DNA of 64,000 nt from an uncultured Eubacterium sp. Lineage in GTDB: Bacteria; Bacillota; Clostridia; Lachnospirales; Lachnospiraceae. The notes beneath the pieces are model-generated. The model worked only from the letters and a program-made list of their open reading frames with translations. It was not told the origin of the DNA and did no database searches. Positions 1-8,368 of this stretch are shown here, one piece after another. The stretch lies in contig URKY01000006.1 in assembly GCA_900548465.1 (NCBI GenBank), positions 1-64,000 on the forward strand. The letters run 5' to 3'. The translations under genes were made by a program, and so were the position numbers. Numbering within the stretch: position 1 is the stretch's first letter; the number at the start of each line of letters is the position of its first letter.

Positions 1-72
1 ACAGTGGGTGGAATTTAGTCTTTCATACGGAATTTACTTTTACAAGTCAGCTATTATTTCCTCAATGCTACA

Positions 73-933
73 TTACAAACTAAACAACTCCATTGCATTG
101 TTATAAGTTTCCTCTATAACCTTTTCTATGGGTATACCTTTAATATTAGCTACCTCACCTGCAATTAATGTCAAAGACTGCGGTGTATTTATTCCCTTCA
201 ATTTCCTGTGACCGTTTTTTTCATATTCTCTTATAAAGTCAGGAGGTATGTAAGCCTCCGGTTGTAGGTAGGGAGAATCAGTTTCTAATACAATACATTT
301 TAACGAAAGATCTTTAATCGTATTCCTAAGTGATACATCTGTGAAAATCTTTCCACCTACCCCAAAGAAATTAATACCTTTATTTATAACTTCTTCTGTC
401 TCTTTTAAATTTCGTCCGTTACAACAGTGAATTACTGTTTTGGGGGTTTTTAAATTCATATCGTCAAGTTTCTTTATTATTGCTTCCCACTCAATCAGAA
501 ACTGCGACCAGGCATCCCTAATATGTAAAATTAGCCCTAGATTAAGCTCTGCTGCCATAATTGTAAGTCTTCTAAAAGACTCAATCTGATGTTTAATCTG
601 CGCTTCCTGAAGTTTAGTCTTACTAAAATCCAGTCCCGTTTTAATAGCGACAATGTTTTGCTTTTCTCTATATAAGTCCAATAACTCTTCTTGTTTCTTA
701 TTAGTTAATATAGTATTTATGGCTTCCTTGGGGTGAAGTCCAATAGCCTGAAATATATTTTCTTCATATCCTTTAAGCAAATCCGCAATCACAAAATTGC
801 TGTCAAAAGATATCGGCGGCACTACTATTTTTGAAATATTATTTTCTATACAACTTTCGCATATTCTATAAAAAACTGAATTATCATCTGAATTTGCAAA
901 AAAATCAAGATGAGCGTGAGTTTCAAAAATCAT
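73..933 (-). CDS. TatD-family metal-dependent hydrolase-like protein
   Basis: The 286-residue product has the TatD amidohydrolase layout: an N-terminal HAHLD metal motif, GLHP, a mid-protein LILHIRD histidine, a VIHCCNG histidine and a C-terminal LETDSPYL aspartate. TatD proteins are (beta/alpha)8-barrel metal-dependent DNases. Oddity: where the family has a GEIGLDY metal-bridging glutamate, this protein reads AIKTGLDF, so the Glu is replaced, and two-metal catalysis may be altered or lost. The start at 933 is chosen because GAGGAGAAA lies just upstream; longer in-frame starts lack a ribosome site. It overlaps the end of the upstream gene (stop at 923), so it is translationally coupled as the last gene of a leftward three-gene operon. 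Housekeeping tatD usually sits near metS or ksgA; this context suggests a specialised paralogue. Family assignment is firm; activity is inference. Confidence 0.8.
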   Translation of the reverse strand: MIFETHAHLDFFANSDDNSVFYRICESCIENNISKIVVPPISFDSNFVIADLLKGYEENIFQAIGLHPKEAINTILTNKKQEELLDLYREKQNIVAIKTGLDFSKTKLQEAQIKHQIESFRRLTIMAAELNLGLILHIRDAWSQFLIEWEAIIKKLDDMNLKTPKTVIHCCNGRNLKETEEVINKGINFFGVGGKIFTDVSLRNTIKDLSLKCIVLETDSPYLQPEAYIPPDFIREYEKNGHRKLKGINTPQSLTLIAGEVANIKGIPIEKVIEETYNNAMELFSL

Positions 934-1990
934 AAATTTCTCCTCTAATATAACAATATACATTTTTAAGTACAAGAATATATGTCTTTATTATCCATTC
1001 TAGGTCAAATTTTTTGTTATTAAAACAAAGACTTGATTCTATTTTAATTCTATCATTGTTTTTTCCAAAATCTACTGCTAAAAAAACACTGTTGTAACTT
1101 CTTTCAAATCCCAACAGTTTTCTTAATTCATTACCCATCCTGTCAAGTACATCCTCAATTTCGGCAAGATCTACATAACTTATTGTATAGCCTAGATCTA
1201 TTCTCATATCAATATATACAAAAGTTTTATTATTGTTGATTCTATCTTCTGTGTCTTCAAAGACAATGGTCGCATACATATTTTCAAATTCTATAACATC
1301 ATCTTCACCACTTGGGTCTATTGCAATATTATAAATGCGGGCATTATTTTTGTTTTTTATTTCGGTAATATTCCAACTGTTGTAAAGAGGAAAACTACTG
1401 CCCGGAACATTTTTTATAACTTTGTCAATCACATCGTTAATATTTATTTTTTTACTATATCTATTCACCATCGCTTCGATAAAAAATACCTGTAGAGAGA
1501 CTTCTGTAAGTTGTGTTGCAATAGAGTAGGAAATCCCTTCTTCATTTGGATCTATAGTTTCAATATATGAAAACTCTAAAAAAGAGTCGTTCACACAAAA
1601 AATTGTAGGATTTTTACTATTTTTTACCATGTTAAGCTTGTTTAGTAAGTTAATTGTGTCATAGATTTTTCTGCGATTAACACTATTATTAAATTCTAAG
1701 ATTCCACTAACTTTATACGTAAGACTGTTATTTAACCCAATTATGCTTTTTGTAGATATTACCTCAGCTAAAACTTTCATTAAGTTTCCCATCGGACTTT
1801 TCTTACGGCAAATTACCCCTTTTTTTATATTTGTTATATTCTTAATTGATTTATTATTAAAATAAAGCATTCCATCTATTAGTATTTTTGTAGCCCTAAG
1901 CAAAAGCCGGTTATCTCTGATACGCTTGTCATTATTTGAAAAAATAGCCTCTATTTCGTTGTTCTCTAATTCAAAAAACTTTTCATCCAT
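923..1990 (-). CDS. unknown protein, middle gene of the leftward operon
   Basis: A 355-residue soluble protein, not recognised. It is rich in Asn, Ile and Lys and has no membrane segment or signal peptide. The N-terminal half (about residues 25-140) contains a helical stretch reading INLLNKLNMVKNS, which could be a winged-helix-like segment. The C-terminal half (about 190-350) is beta-rich with acidic patches such as EDTEDR and DPSGEDD. The start at 1990 has TGAGGT upstream. It overlaps the membrane-protein gene before it by 8 bases (1983-1990) and the tatD-like gene after it by 11 bases, so the three are made from one message. No function is proposed. Confidence 0.7.
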   Translation of the reverse strand: MDEKFFELENNEIEAIFSNNDKRIRDNRLLLRATKILIDGMLYFNNKSIKNITNIKKGVICRKKSPMGNLMKVLAEVISTKSIIGLNNSLTYKVSGILEFNNSVNRRKIYDTINLLNKLNMVKNSKNPTIFCVNDSFLEFSYIETIDPNEEGISYSIATQLTEVSLQVFFIEAMVNRYSKKININDVIDKVIKNVPGSSFPLYNSWNITEIKNKNNARIYNIAIDPSGEDDVIEFENMYATIVFEDTEDRINNNKTFVYIDMRIDLGYTISYVDLAEIEDVLDRMGNELRKLLGFERSYNSVFLAVDFGKNNDRIKIESSLCFNNKKFDLEWIIKTYILVLKNVYCYIRGEIYDF

Positions 1991-3014
1991 GTTTAACCTC
2001 ATTTTCTTTATTTACTTTTGCCAGTCGGAAAGCAATTGCCATTAAGGGCAGATTAATTTCGTTTCTGAAAGTATTTAAAACACAATATGGGACGTACTCC
2101 ATTTCAGCCAGAAGACGATAACCATTCGTTAATGCAAATAAAAGGGTTACCCCAAAAATAATTGTTCCTCTCCATTTGCTTATCTTATATACATTTCTGC
2201 TAAGTTTGTATCCAAGAAGCACAATCACAACCATTTCTATAAAAAAAGCAATAAGCCCGACTTCTGACTCCAAACGCCAAATCATTTCGAACGCTTTATT
2301 TTTTGGTTGTACTGATCCTAACCGATAAGTCTGAATCCAGTGTATATATTTGTTTATGTGACCTGTAAAATAAGCTGTAATCGTAAGTAGCAAAAGCCCT
2401 ACAGCAAATGATATATACACACCTCTTTCATTCTTGCCTCCCTTAATCATTAAGTAAATGCTTATATAGTATATTAAGAACATGATACAGCTAAGGCAAA
2501 ACTTTCCACTTAATAAAATAATCATCCCGATATTAAAGTACACAATAATACTACACAGTATTATCCCGGTTACCTTTTTACACCTTTCTAATAATAATTT
2601 GATAATTAAAAATGGAAACATGAAGTTTAAAATCAAAATCAGATGGTCGCTCTGCCCCCAAGCCATATTATTATTACATATATATAAATACAGAAATATA
2701 CTTCCTATAACATTTGTTAGGAACAAAAAAATGATTTTTTCTCTTTGCACTGTTATTTGGGGTTCCACTGCTTTATGTGATTTAGCAATGTCAGTTATTC
2801 TCCTGTCAATAGCCTTAATTATTTTCTCATATGGAATCAAATATATAATTATTCCAATTAGTAGTGCACCAATATGAAAAGAGTATAGGTAATTTTCTAT
2901 GCCTCCCTTCATATTTATAAAATTAAACTTTGCTGCGTAAATATTTATCCAACAAATTAAATATAATGCACCTATTAGAGCTATTCTGATTTTGTTTTCT
3001 TTGGTTATTTTCAT
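1983..3014 (-). CDS. polytopic membrane protein, first gene of the leftward operon
   Basis: A 343-residue integral membrane protein with about nine or ten hydrophobic segments, the first at IALIGALYLICWINIY and the last near the C-terminus. A charged cytoplasmic stretch lies at about residues 65-90 (YEKIIKAIDRRITDIAKSHK). No transporter or enzyme motif was recognised. The start at 3014 has an excellent AGGAGG site; longer in-frame starts upstream lack one. It heads an operon with the unknown 355-residue protein and the TatD-like protein, divergent from the HTH/sigma/kinase operon across a 193-bp region, which suggests shared control of the two arms. Function unknown. Confidence 0.75.
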   Translation of the reverse strand: MKITKENKIRIALIGALYLICWINIYAAKFNFINMKGGIENYLYSFHIGALLIGIIIYLIPYEKIIKAIDRRITDIAKSHKAVEPQITVQREKIIFLFLTNVIGSIFLYLYICNNNMAWGQSDHLILILNFMFPFLIIKLLLERCKKVTGIILCSIIVYFNIGMIILLSGKFCLSCIMFLIYYISIYLMIKGGKNERGVYISFAVGLLLLTITAYFTGHINKYIHWIQTYRLGSVQPKNKAFEMIWRLESEVGLIAFFIEMVVIVLLGYKLSRNVYKISKWRGTIIFGVTLLFALTNGYRLLAEMEYVPYCVLNTFRNEINLPLMAIAFRLAKVNKENEVKHG

Positions 3015-3077
3015 TGTTTGCCTCCTATTATAGTTTATATTTGTTTTATAGGTATTTTTAATGTGCTTTTTTTGAGT

Positions 3078-3143
3078 TTCCCCACTATGCATAACTTTCA
3101 CAGTATGATAAATTGTTACTGGGTATATACAACAGTGGGGGAA
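3078..3143. promoter_or_regulatory. inverted repeat between divergent operons
   Basis: TTCCCCACT at 3078-3086 is mirrored by AGTGGGGGAA at 3134-3143, about 48 bases apart, in the intergenic space between the two divergent operons. It could be an operator for the HTH protein encoded next door. No convincing -35/-10 pair was assigned. Direct observation of the repeat; the regulatory role is inference. Confidence 0.3.
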
Positions 3144-3207
3144 AAATAAAGAGGCAAAAAAAATATACTATATATTGTATAGAAATAAAAAATGGAGGTA
3201 TAAATTT

Positions 3208-4368
3208 ATGTCAACAACATTTTATCGGAGAAGATTGCAGGACTATAATAATCGTGCACAGGATTTTGACAATATCAATAATATGGGAACAACATTTTAT
3301 CGGAGAAACTTGCAGAACTATAATAATCGTGCACAGGATTTTGACAATATCAATAATATGGAAACAATCGCCCTTGGAAATAGAATAGAGACAATTATAA
3401 ATTTCCTATTCCAATCTAAAGGATACACTTGGAAACAAATTGCAGAACTCTGTTCTGTAAATGAGAGAACAGCCAAAAGGTGGGTTAATTTGGGAAAAGA
3501 TGGTCTACGTAATGACGGTATTCGACGGGATAATTTATTATGTATTGCTGTTATGCGTGGACTATCAGCAGATGACTTCAACAACAAACTTTGTAAATAT
3601 TTCGGATTTGTTCAGTTATATGCACGTTTCCCGTCTGAAGTAGTATGGATTGACATTTTAAATAATCATAGATGGGACGGAAAAGAAAGGATTTTGGAAT
3701 TACATAATCGCGAACTGGAACAATTTAATTCTCAACCATACGAATCCGATTTTTGTTATAACTCTAATGATTCAAATAAAACGAGGTTTGTAAATAGAAT
3801 AATTGGTTTGTCTGATAATACCAATTCTTTTAGCACAATAACATCACAAATTATCTCTTCAGGATATTTAGATTCGGGATTTGAAAAATTATCTCAACTG
3901 TTATCACAATATGGAATAGTTGAAGATGACATTAAGGACATTACTACCAAATTAAAAAAATCATTTTCAGCAACAGCAAACACAAGAAATATGAGAGAGT
4001 TAGATGCCGTTCGTCTCAAACTTATTGCTATTGGCTTATATAAGAACATAAGTGCAAATGGAATTGACGAATTATTATTAGAAGCTCATTTAAATGTTTT
4101 GTATGCCCTCAATCCCGTAGAAGCAATAATAATTTCAACTTTAGAAGAATTGTACACACATACTCCTTCAAGTTTTAGTGATTGCGAAGAATATACATTA
4201 CAGGGCTACATTAGTATTTCGGACAATGTAGTTAAGAACTTAAAAACTTTTCCAAAAGTTTTTAAGTTTAATAAAGAGCAACAGGAATCTGCTGAAAAAT
4301 ATATTGACGCCATTCTTTCCTGGAAAAATGCTGAATATGAAAGAATCTTAAAAACTATTATTTCATAA
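3208..4368 (+). CDS. HTH protein with duplicated 25-residue N-terminal segment
   Basis: A 386-residue protein that opens with two near-identical 25-residue copies (TTFYRR..LQ.YNNRAQDFDNINNM), encoded by a 75-bp tandem duplication. A likely helix-turn-helix follows at about residues 70-105 (WKQIAELCSVNERTAKRWV), then a long helical region of unknown fold. The start at 3208 has GGAGGT 8 bases upstream. Each gene of this operon carries a similar GGAGGT site. It is followed after 34 bases by the sigma-like gene and then by the kinase. Likely a DNA-binding or adaptor protein of that cassette; the long C-terminal region was not recognised. In-frame ATGs at the end of each repeat copy have no Shine-Dalgarno sequence, so the full-length form is preferred. 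Confidence 0.7.
   Translation: MSTTFYRRRLQDYNNRAQDFDNINNMGTTFYRRNLQNYNNRAQDFDNINNMETIALGNRIETIINFLFQSKGYTWKQIAELCSVNERTAKRWVNLGKDGLRNDGIRRDNLLCIAVMRGLSADDFNNKLCKYFGFVQLYARFPSEVVWIDILNNHRWDGKERILELHNRELEQFNSQPYESDFCYNSNDSNKTRFVNRIIGLSDNTNSFSTITSQIISSGYLDSGFEKLSQLLSQYGIVEDDIKDITTKLKKSFSATANTRNMRELDAVRLKLIAIGLYKNISANGIDELLLEAHLNVLYALNPVEAIIISTLEELYTHTPSSFSDCEEYTLQGYISISDNVVKNLKTFPKVFKFNKEQQESAEKYIDAILSWKNAEYERILKTIIS
3213..3362 (+). repeat. 75-bp tandem duplication inside a coding region
   Basis: Two adjacent 75-bp copies (3213-3287 and 3288-3362) differ at only a handful of positions. Because 75 is a multiple of three the reading frame is kept, giving two 25-residue repeats at the N-terminus of the HTH protein. 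Confidence 0.9.
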
Positions 4369-4402
4369 AATTAGAGAAATTTACAAACGGAGGTAAAGCA
4401 TA

Positions 4403-5257
4403 TTGTTGTATTTAAAAGAACAAATAAGCAATCTTAAATCCTTAGATAATGACACTATAAACAAATATATTTCTACACTTACTTCAACTGGCTTTAATTC
4501 AAGCGAAAAAAACAACGAAGTAAAACAAATGTTAATTGAGCATGTTTGGCACTATTGTTATTTCAATATTTTATATACACCTAAAGTATTATCATTATTA
4601 AAAAGCGAACAAAATCTACCTGATTCCTTACAAAGTCTTATTTTGTTTTTTATGGACAATTTTGAATCTATTTTGACATCGTATACGCCTGCTAGAGCCA
4701 GCTTTAATACATACATATCAACTATTTTTAAAAATAAACTCTCTGAATATATTACAACAAATGCATCTAATGATAACATTTGGAGAAATCATTCCTTAGC
4801 TACAGTTCGAAAAATTAGAAAAGCCATAACTCTTTTTGAATATTATACCCGCAAGGGATTGGATTACCATGAGCGTCTTGAAGCAATTGCTAAAGAATTA
4901 AATATAAAGCATACTGCAACAATAGAAAGATATATAACTCTTTATGCTCCGCACCATACTCATTCATTAGAAGAAAAAATACATCTGGGAGATGATGATT
5001 TAGGAACGTTAAAAGACTACATTGCCGGCGAAGATCCGTCTCCTGAAGACATTGCTATTACAAATGAAAAAGACACTGTACTTAAAACTTTTTATAAAGA
5101 ATTTATTTCAATATTGAATATTGAAGAGAAAAGAGTATTTATTGCCTACTTAAAAAATGATCCTATCAAAAGGGAGTCTATGCCTTTACTTCAAAGTGCC
5201 CTTTTCAAACTAAATAATATTTCGACTATAGCTCTTCGTTCTTATTTAAAAAATTAG
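4403..5257 (+). CDS. sigma-70-like protein
   Basis: A 284-residue protein with the layout of a small sigma-70 factor. About residues 90-125 (ASFNTYISTIFKNKLSEYI) resemble region 2, where sigma factors show a similar tyrosine-rich helix. Residues about 130-215 resemble region 3: RKIRKAITLFEYY, then a helix-turn-helix-like IAKELNIKHTATIERYI, then SLEEKIHLGDDDLGTLKDYI, a pattern typical of sigma factors. The tail after a SPEDIAI segment resembles a reduced region 4 but lacks a clear final helix-turn-helix. The start is TTG at 4403, with GGAGGT 8 bases upstream. It sits between the HTH protein and the kinase in one operon, so it may redirect RNA polymerase in response to the kinase. The sigma assignment rests on reading by eye; a sigma-like regulator without promoter binding is an alternative. 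Confidence 0.55.
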   Translation: MLYLKEQISNLKSLDNDTINKYISTLTSTGFNSSEKNNEVKQMLIEHVWHYCYFNILYTPKVLSLLKSEQNLPDSLQSLILFFMDNFESILTSYTPARASFNTYISTIFKNKLSEYITTNASNDNIWRNHSLATVRKIRKAITLFEYYTRKGLDYHERLEAIAKELNIKHTATIERYITLYAPHHTHSLEEKIHLGDDDLGTLKDYIAGEDPSPEDIAITNEKDTVLKTFYKEFISILNIEEKRVFIAYLKNDPIKRESMPLLQSALFKLNNISTIALRSYLKN

Positions 5258-5285
5258 CGTAATAATAAACGGAGGTGTTACATAT

Positions 5286-7025
5286 ATGAATACATTCGAA
5301 AATTCAGAATTAACTGAAATACTTGGTACTGTTCAACATCACATTGATTGTTCAAGTAACTATTCACATTGGAAAAAAGGGGATCGTATAAAAAATGTTA
5401 TCGGTTCAGGAGCTTTTGCCATTGTTTGTCCCTTATATAATGAGTTTACATCTTCTGATGATTCAGTTTTAAAAATAATTAGTTTAAATCATTTTTTAAA
5501 TGCTTCTAACGAAGTGATTAATAGGGAAGATTTAATTAATTATATTCAACGTGAGATTAAGACCATGGAAAAATATTCAGGTGAAAAAAACTTCGTTAAG
5601 ATACATTGGTTTGAATCCTTTGAGTACATAACATCCAAACATGAAAAAAACACTTTGGTTATTATAAAAATGGAACGTTTAATGCCTTTATCTAATTATT
5701 TAGATAATATTGACTTTTTAAAACACTCTTTTTCAACGACCTCTTATTATATTGAAAAATTAGTCATAAACATATCTGTGCAAATATTAACGGGCTTAAG
5801 CCTTATGGCCCAACAGGGCGATGTACATAGAGATTTGAAAGTTGAGAATATTCTGGTAGATACAAGAAACGGAATGGACAAACCAATATTTAAAATTGCT
5901 GATTTCGGCATTGTCACCAATACCCATTCAGGGACCAAATTTTGGGCAGGTACTGAACAAACACTTCCTTTAGAAAATATTGAATGCCAAAGTACACCTT
6001 ATCAGGATCAGTATTCTCTAGGTGCTATTATGTTCTATTTATTAAACGATTGCCAATATATTGACATGAGAGTTCATGTTAATAATTTATTACTTCCACC
6101 AAAGCATGGAATTCATGCATTACAAGAAATTGTATTGAAAGCATTTGATGCCAATCCTAACAGGCGTTTTAGAAATATTACATCTCCCACTTTTAATTCA
6201 GCAATAGATGAATATACTTCTAAAAGCAATATTAAGATTATAAAAACATGGGCTGATTGTATGAAAGATGAATTGTTGAAATTAAACAAAGCTATAGATG
6301 ATTATACATCGCATAATGATTCATTATCAGAAAAAAACAATACTAAACTAACAAATTCTTCTTCAGGAAGACATGGTGGTTCAGGTGCCAAAATAATTAT
6401 TGCCATTATATTGATTGCTATTTTATCAATATATGTTTACAACAACTGTTCATCACCGGTAGTTACAACCACACAGAATAGTACAACAACTCTAGTAGCT
6501 GATAACCAGAACGATGTAGATACTACTTATTCCAGTTCTGAATACAGTGCTTCTAATAATTCAAATGGCGAAAACACCGATACAAACGTTTATATGTTTG
6601 AAGATTTAACACCTTATAAGGGAGATGAAAGTGAATTCGGAGCATATTATAACTCTAACAATCGCACAGATAATAGAGGAAAATCAGATTATAGTTACAT
6701 TTTTATTATCTCTAACTATCAGGATTGGGATGAAAAGAAAAATACTTTGATCTATGACCTTGACAATCAATTTAAAACATTGACTTTTACACTTGGATTA
6801 TCTGAAACTTCTAAAAATACTGAACAGCACGTGTATTTTGTTTTCTATGGTGATGGGAAAAAAATAGGTCAAACGAAAACCTTTACTGCCGGCGTAAAAT
6901 CACATAAATACACTCTTAATGTAAGTGGCGTTAAAGATTTACAAATTATCCATAAATTTGATGGAAGCTCATACTCAATTGATTCTATTGATCTTGTAGG
7001 TAAAGGATTTATTTTAAAACGATAG
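5286..7025 (+). CDS. membrane Ser/Thr protein kinase with exported NPCBM-like C-terminal domain
   Basis: A 579-residue Hanks-type kinase. Residues about 35-310 are the kinase domain: glycine loop GSGAFAIV, ATP lysine K63 (SVLKII), catalytic loop HRDLKVEN (D183), DFG (D206) and a GTEQTLPLE activation segment in place of the usual GTPxYMAPE. All catalytic residues are present, so it should be active. A Gly/Ser linker leads to one membrane helix at about 365-388 (IIIAIILIAILSIYVY), then a Thr/Ser/Asn-rich stalk and an outside beta-rich domain (about 460-579) resembling NPCBM/NEW2 carbohydrate-binding modules. The start has CGGAGGT upstream. It is last in the HTH/sigma-like operon. Inferred role: it senses cell-wall or glycan ligands outside and signals by phosphorylation inside. 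The kinase call is firm, the NPCBM call moderate. Confidence 0.85.
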   Translation: MNTFENSELTEILGTVQHHIDCSSNYSHWKKGDRIKNVIGSGAFAIVCPLYNEFTSSDDSVLKIISLNHFLNASNEVINREDLINYIQREIKTMEKYSGEKNFVKIHWFESFEYITSKHEKNTLVIIKMERLMPLSNYLDNIDFLKHSFSTTSYYIEKLVINISVQILTGLSLMAQQGDVHRDLKVENILVDTRNGMDKPIFKIADFGIVTNTHSGTKFWAGTEQTLPLENIECQSTPYQDQYSLGAIMFYLLNDCQYIDMRVHVNNLLLPPKHGIHALQEIVLKAFDANPNRRFRNITSPTFNSAIDEYTSKSNIKIIKTWADCMKDELLKLNKAIDDYTSHNDSLSEKNNTKLTNSSSGRHGGSGAKIIIAIILIAILSIYVYNNCSSPVVTTTQNSTTTLVADNQNDVDTTYSSSEYSASNNSNGENTDTNVYMFEDLTPYKGDESEFGAYYNSNNRTDNRGKSDYSYIFIISNYQDWDEKKNTLIYDLDNQFKTLTFTLGLSETSKNTEQHVYFVFYGDGKKIGQTKTFTAGVKSHKYTLNVSGVKDLQIIHKFDGSSYSIDSIDLVGKGFILKR

Positions 7026-7035
7026 ATTTTTCGAA

Positions 7036-7076
7036 AGATAGCAAAACTACTGTGAAAAACAAAGAGTTTTGCTATG
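7036..7076 (+). other. hairpin just after the kinase gene
   Basis: GATAGCAAAACT and AGTTTTGCTATG form a 12-bp stem with a 16-17-base loop, 10 bases after the kinase stop. There is no T-run, so it is more likely a 3'-end stabiliser that precedes the true terminator at 7086. Confidence 0.5.
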
Positions 7077-7085
7077 TCTGGGAGC

Positions 7086-7131
7086 AAGTAAGCGAATTAC
7101 AACATAAATTCACTTACTTGCTTTTTTTGTG
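7086..7131 (+). terminator. rho-independent terminator of the kinase operon
   Basis: A 14-bp stem with one mismatch (CAAGTAAGCGAATT paired with AATTCACTTACTTG, 8-base loop) runs into a seven-T tract. Confidence 0.75.
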
Positions 7132-7330
7132 GCAATCCGGCTTCTTAATTCAGTATGAAATGGTTCAATTACAACATGAAAAACTAAATTCAAGCATCTG
7201 TGTTGCCTTTCGCTTCCGAATTTTCTGTGGAGAGTCCAAAATTACAACACGGGAAGCCAAATTCAAGTATCTGTGTTGCTTTTCTGTCTGGAAAAGTGTT
7301 TTGGGCAGACGAAAAGTCACAGGAGAAAGG
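7096..7330 (+). repeat. degenerate tandem repeat of about 73 bp
   Basis: ATTACAACA starts at 7096, 7168 and 7241, giving spacings of 72 and 73. Copies 2 and 3 share most of their first 45 bases (including AAATTCAAG and TCTGTGTTGC); copy 1 is more diverged and carries the terminator hairpin. A 10-bp inverted repeat, CTGGGAGCAA at 7078-7087 and TTGCTCCCAG at 7347-7356, brackets the whole. The stretch 7026-7538 holds no supportable gene; beyond 7356 it is plain A+T-rich sequence. Confidence 0.5.
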
Positions 7331-7538
7331 TAATCAAGAAAAAATGTTGCTCCCAGGGCCTACCTACTTAAAATCCGTCGTCTTTTTACATAAATTTAAT
7401 ATAACCCATTCTTACAATTTAACATTCCACATATAGAATAACAATCGATAAGCTTATCAGAAAAGAATTAAATTGAGAAATGCACAGACTGTAGAGTGCA
7501 TGTTTGGAAGGACCGTAATGGCAGAAGGAAAAAACTAA

Positions 7539-8209
7539 ATGAGAAAAAAGAACATTGCAGGGATGGCAGCGATTGCTATGGCAGTGACGATAGCAGCTAC
7601 ATAAGCATCAACGAATGTATTTGCATACGGAGAGACAAGTGGAAGCAGTACATTATTTACTGATACACATAATATATCAGATTATAGTGATTGGAAAGAT
7701 AAAACATGGAATATAAAGGATTCAGAAGGAAAACTTACAAGAGAAGGTGAAGCATATGATTCATCAAAGATTATTCTGACACCGGGAGAAAATGCTAAAG
7801 GGCTTAGATTTGCATGGTATTCATTGGAAAAAGGAGCACCGGCAGTCAAGGTTGGTAAGAAAGCAGATTTGAGTGACGCAAAGGAATTTAAAGGGACAGG
7901 AACAGATGGTGATGAAAACAGCAGATGGTCTTCACAGTTTAGTGATAACCAGTGGATCTGTTTAGATTTAGGAAGCATAAAGGATGTTTCAAAAGTTGTT
8001 TTAAAATGGGAAGCAGCTTATGGAAAAGAATATAACATTCAGGTTTCTGAAGACGGAAACGTATGGGAAACAGTAGCTGTTGAAAATAATGGGGACGGAG
8101 ACAGTGATACATTATCATTTAAACATATTAATGCCAGATTTGTAAAAATGCAGGGCATAAAGAGAGCTCTTGGATATGGATATTCATTGTATGAATTCGA
8201 AGTATATTA
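7539..8209 (+). pseudogene. broken exported protein: purple-acid-phosphatase N-domain fused to F5/8 type C domain
   Basis: A reading frame from ATG at 7539 encodes a signal peptide (MRKKNIAGMAAIAMAVTIAAT), then meets an in-frame TAA at codon 22, and continues open as ASTNVFAYGE, a normal cleavage-site region, to a stop at 8207-8209. After the stop, KIILTPGENAKGLRFAWYS and VKVGKKADLSDAKEF resemble the N-terminal domain of purple acid phosphatase-type metallophosphatases. This runs directly into a discoidin/F5-8C pattern (SRWSSQFSDNQWICLDLGS, then YNIQVSEDGNVWETV). The catalytic metallophosphatase domain is missing, so an internal deletion seems to have joined the two ends. The nonsense codon should prevent export of the product. 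The family calls are by eye. Confidence 0.65.
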
Positions 8210-8230
8210 ATAATTAATACTAAAAAATGG

Positions 8231-8266
8231 CACGGGAATCGTTAATTCGGTTCCCGTGTATTTAGT
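8231..8266 (+). terminator. terminator after the broken exported gene
   Basis: CACGGGAA and TTCCCGTG form an 8-bp stem with a 12-base loop, followed by a T-rich tail. Confidence 0.55.
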
Positions 8267-8368
8267 TTACATAATTCAAACTGACAGTTACAATAAAATA
8301 AATCTTTCCCTAAAAGGGGGAGATATTGTATAATTGTCTTTATGATAATAAGGAAGGAAATTATTTTA

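Noticed and set aside
2482..2877. Rightward open frame of 131 codons inside the membrane-protein gene
   Set aside because: It is the complement of hydrophobic codons in the leftward membrane-protein gene, which has an excellent ribosome site.
1..3143. Mobile-element ends: CAGTGGG at position 2 and again at 3133
   Set aside because: Only seven or so matching bases, no integrase or transposase between them, and the second copy is better explained by the intergenic inverted repeat.
7052..7436. Small overlapping open frames after the kinase gene
   Set aside because: They run through a terminator and a degenerate repeat and lack ribosome sites; the similar Cys-Val-Ala-Phe stretches reflect the DNA repeat.
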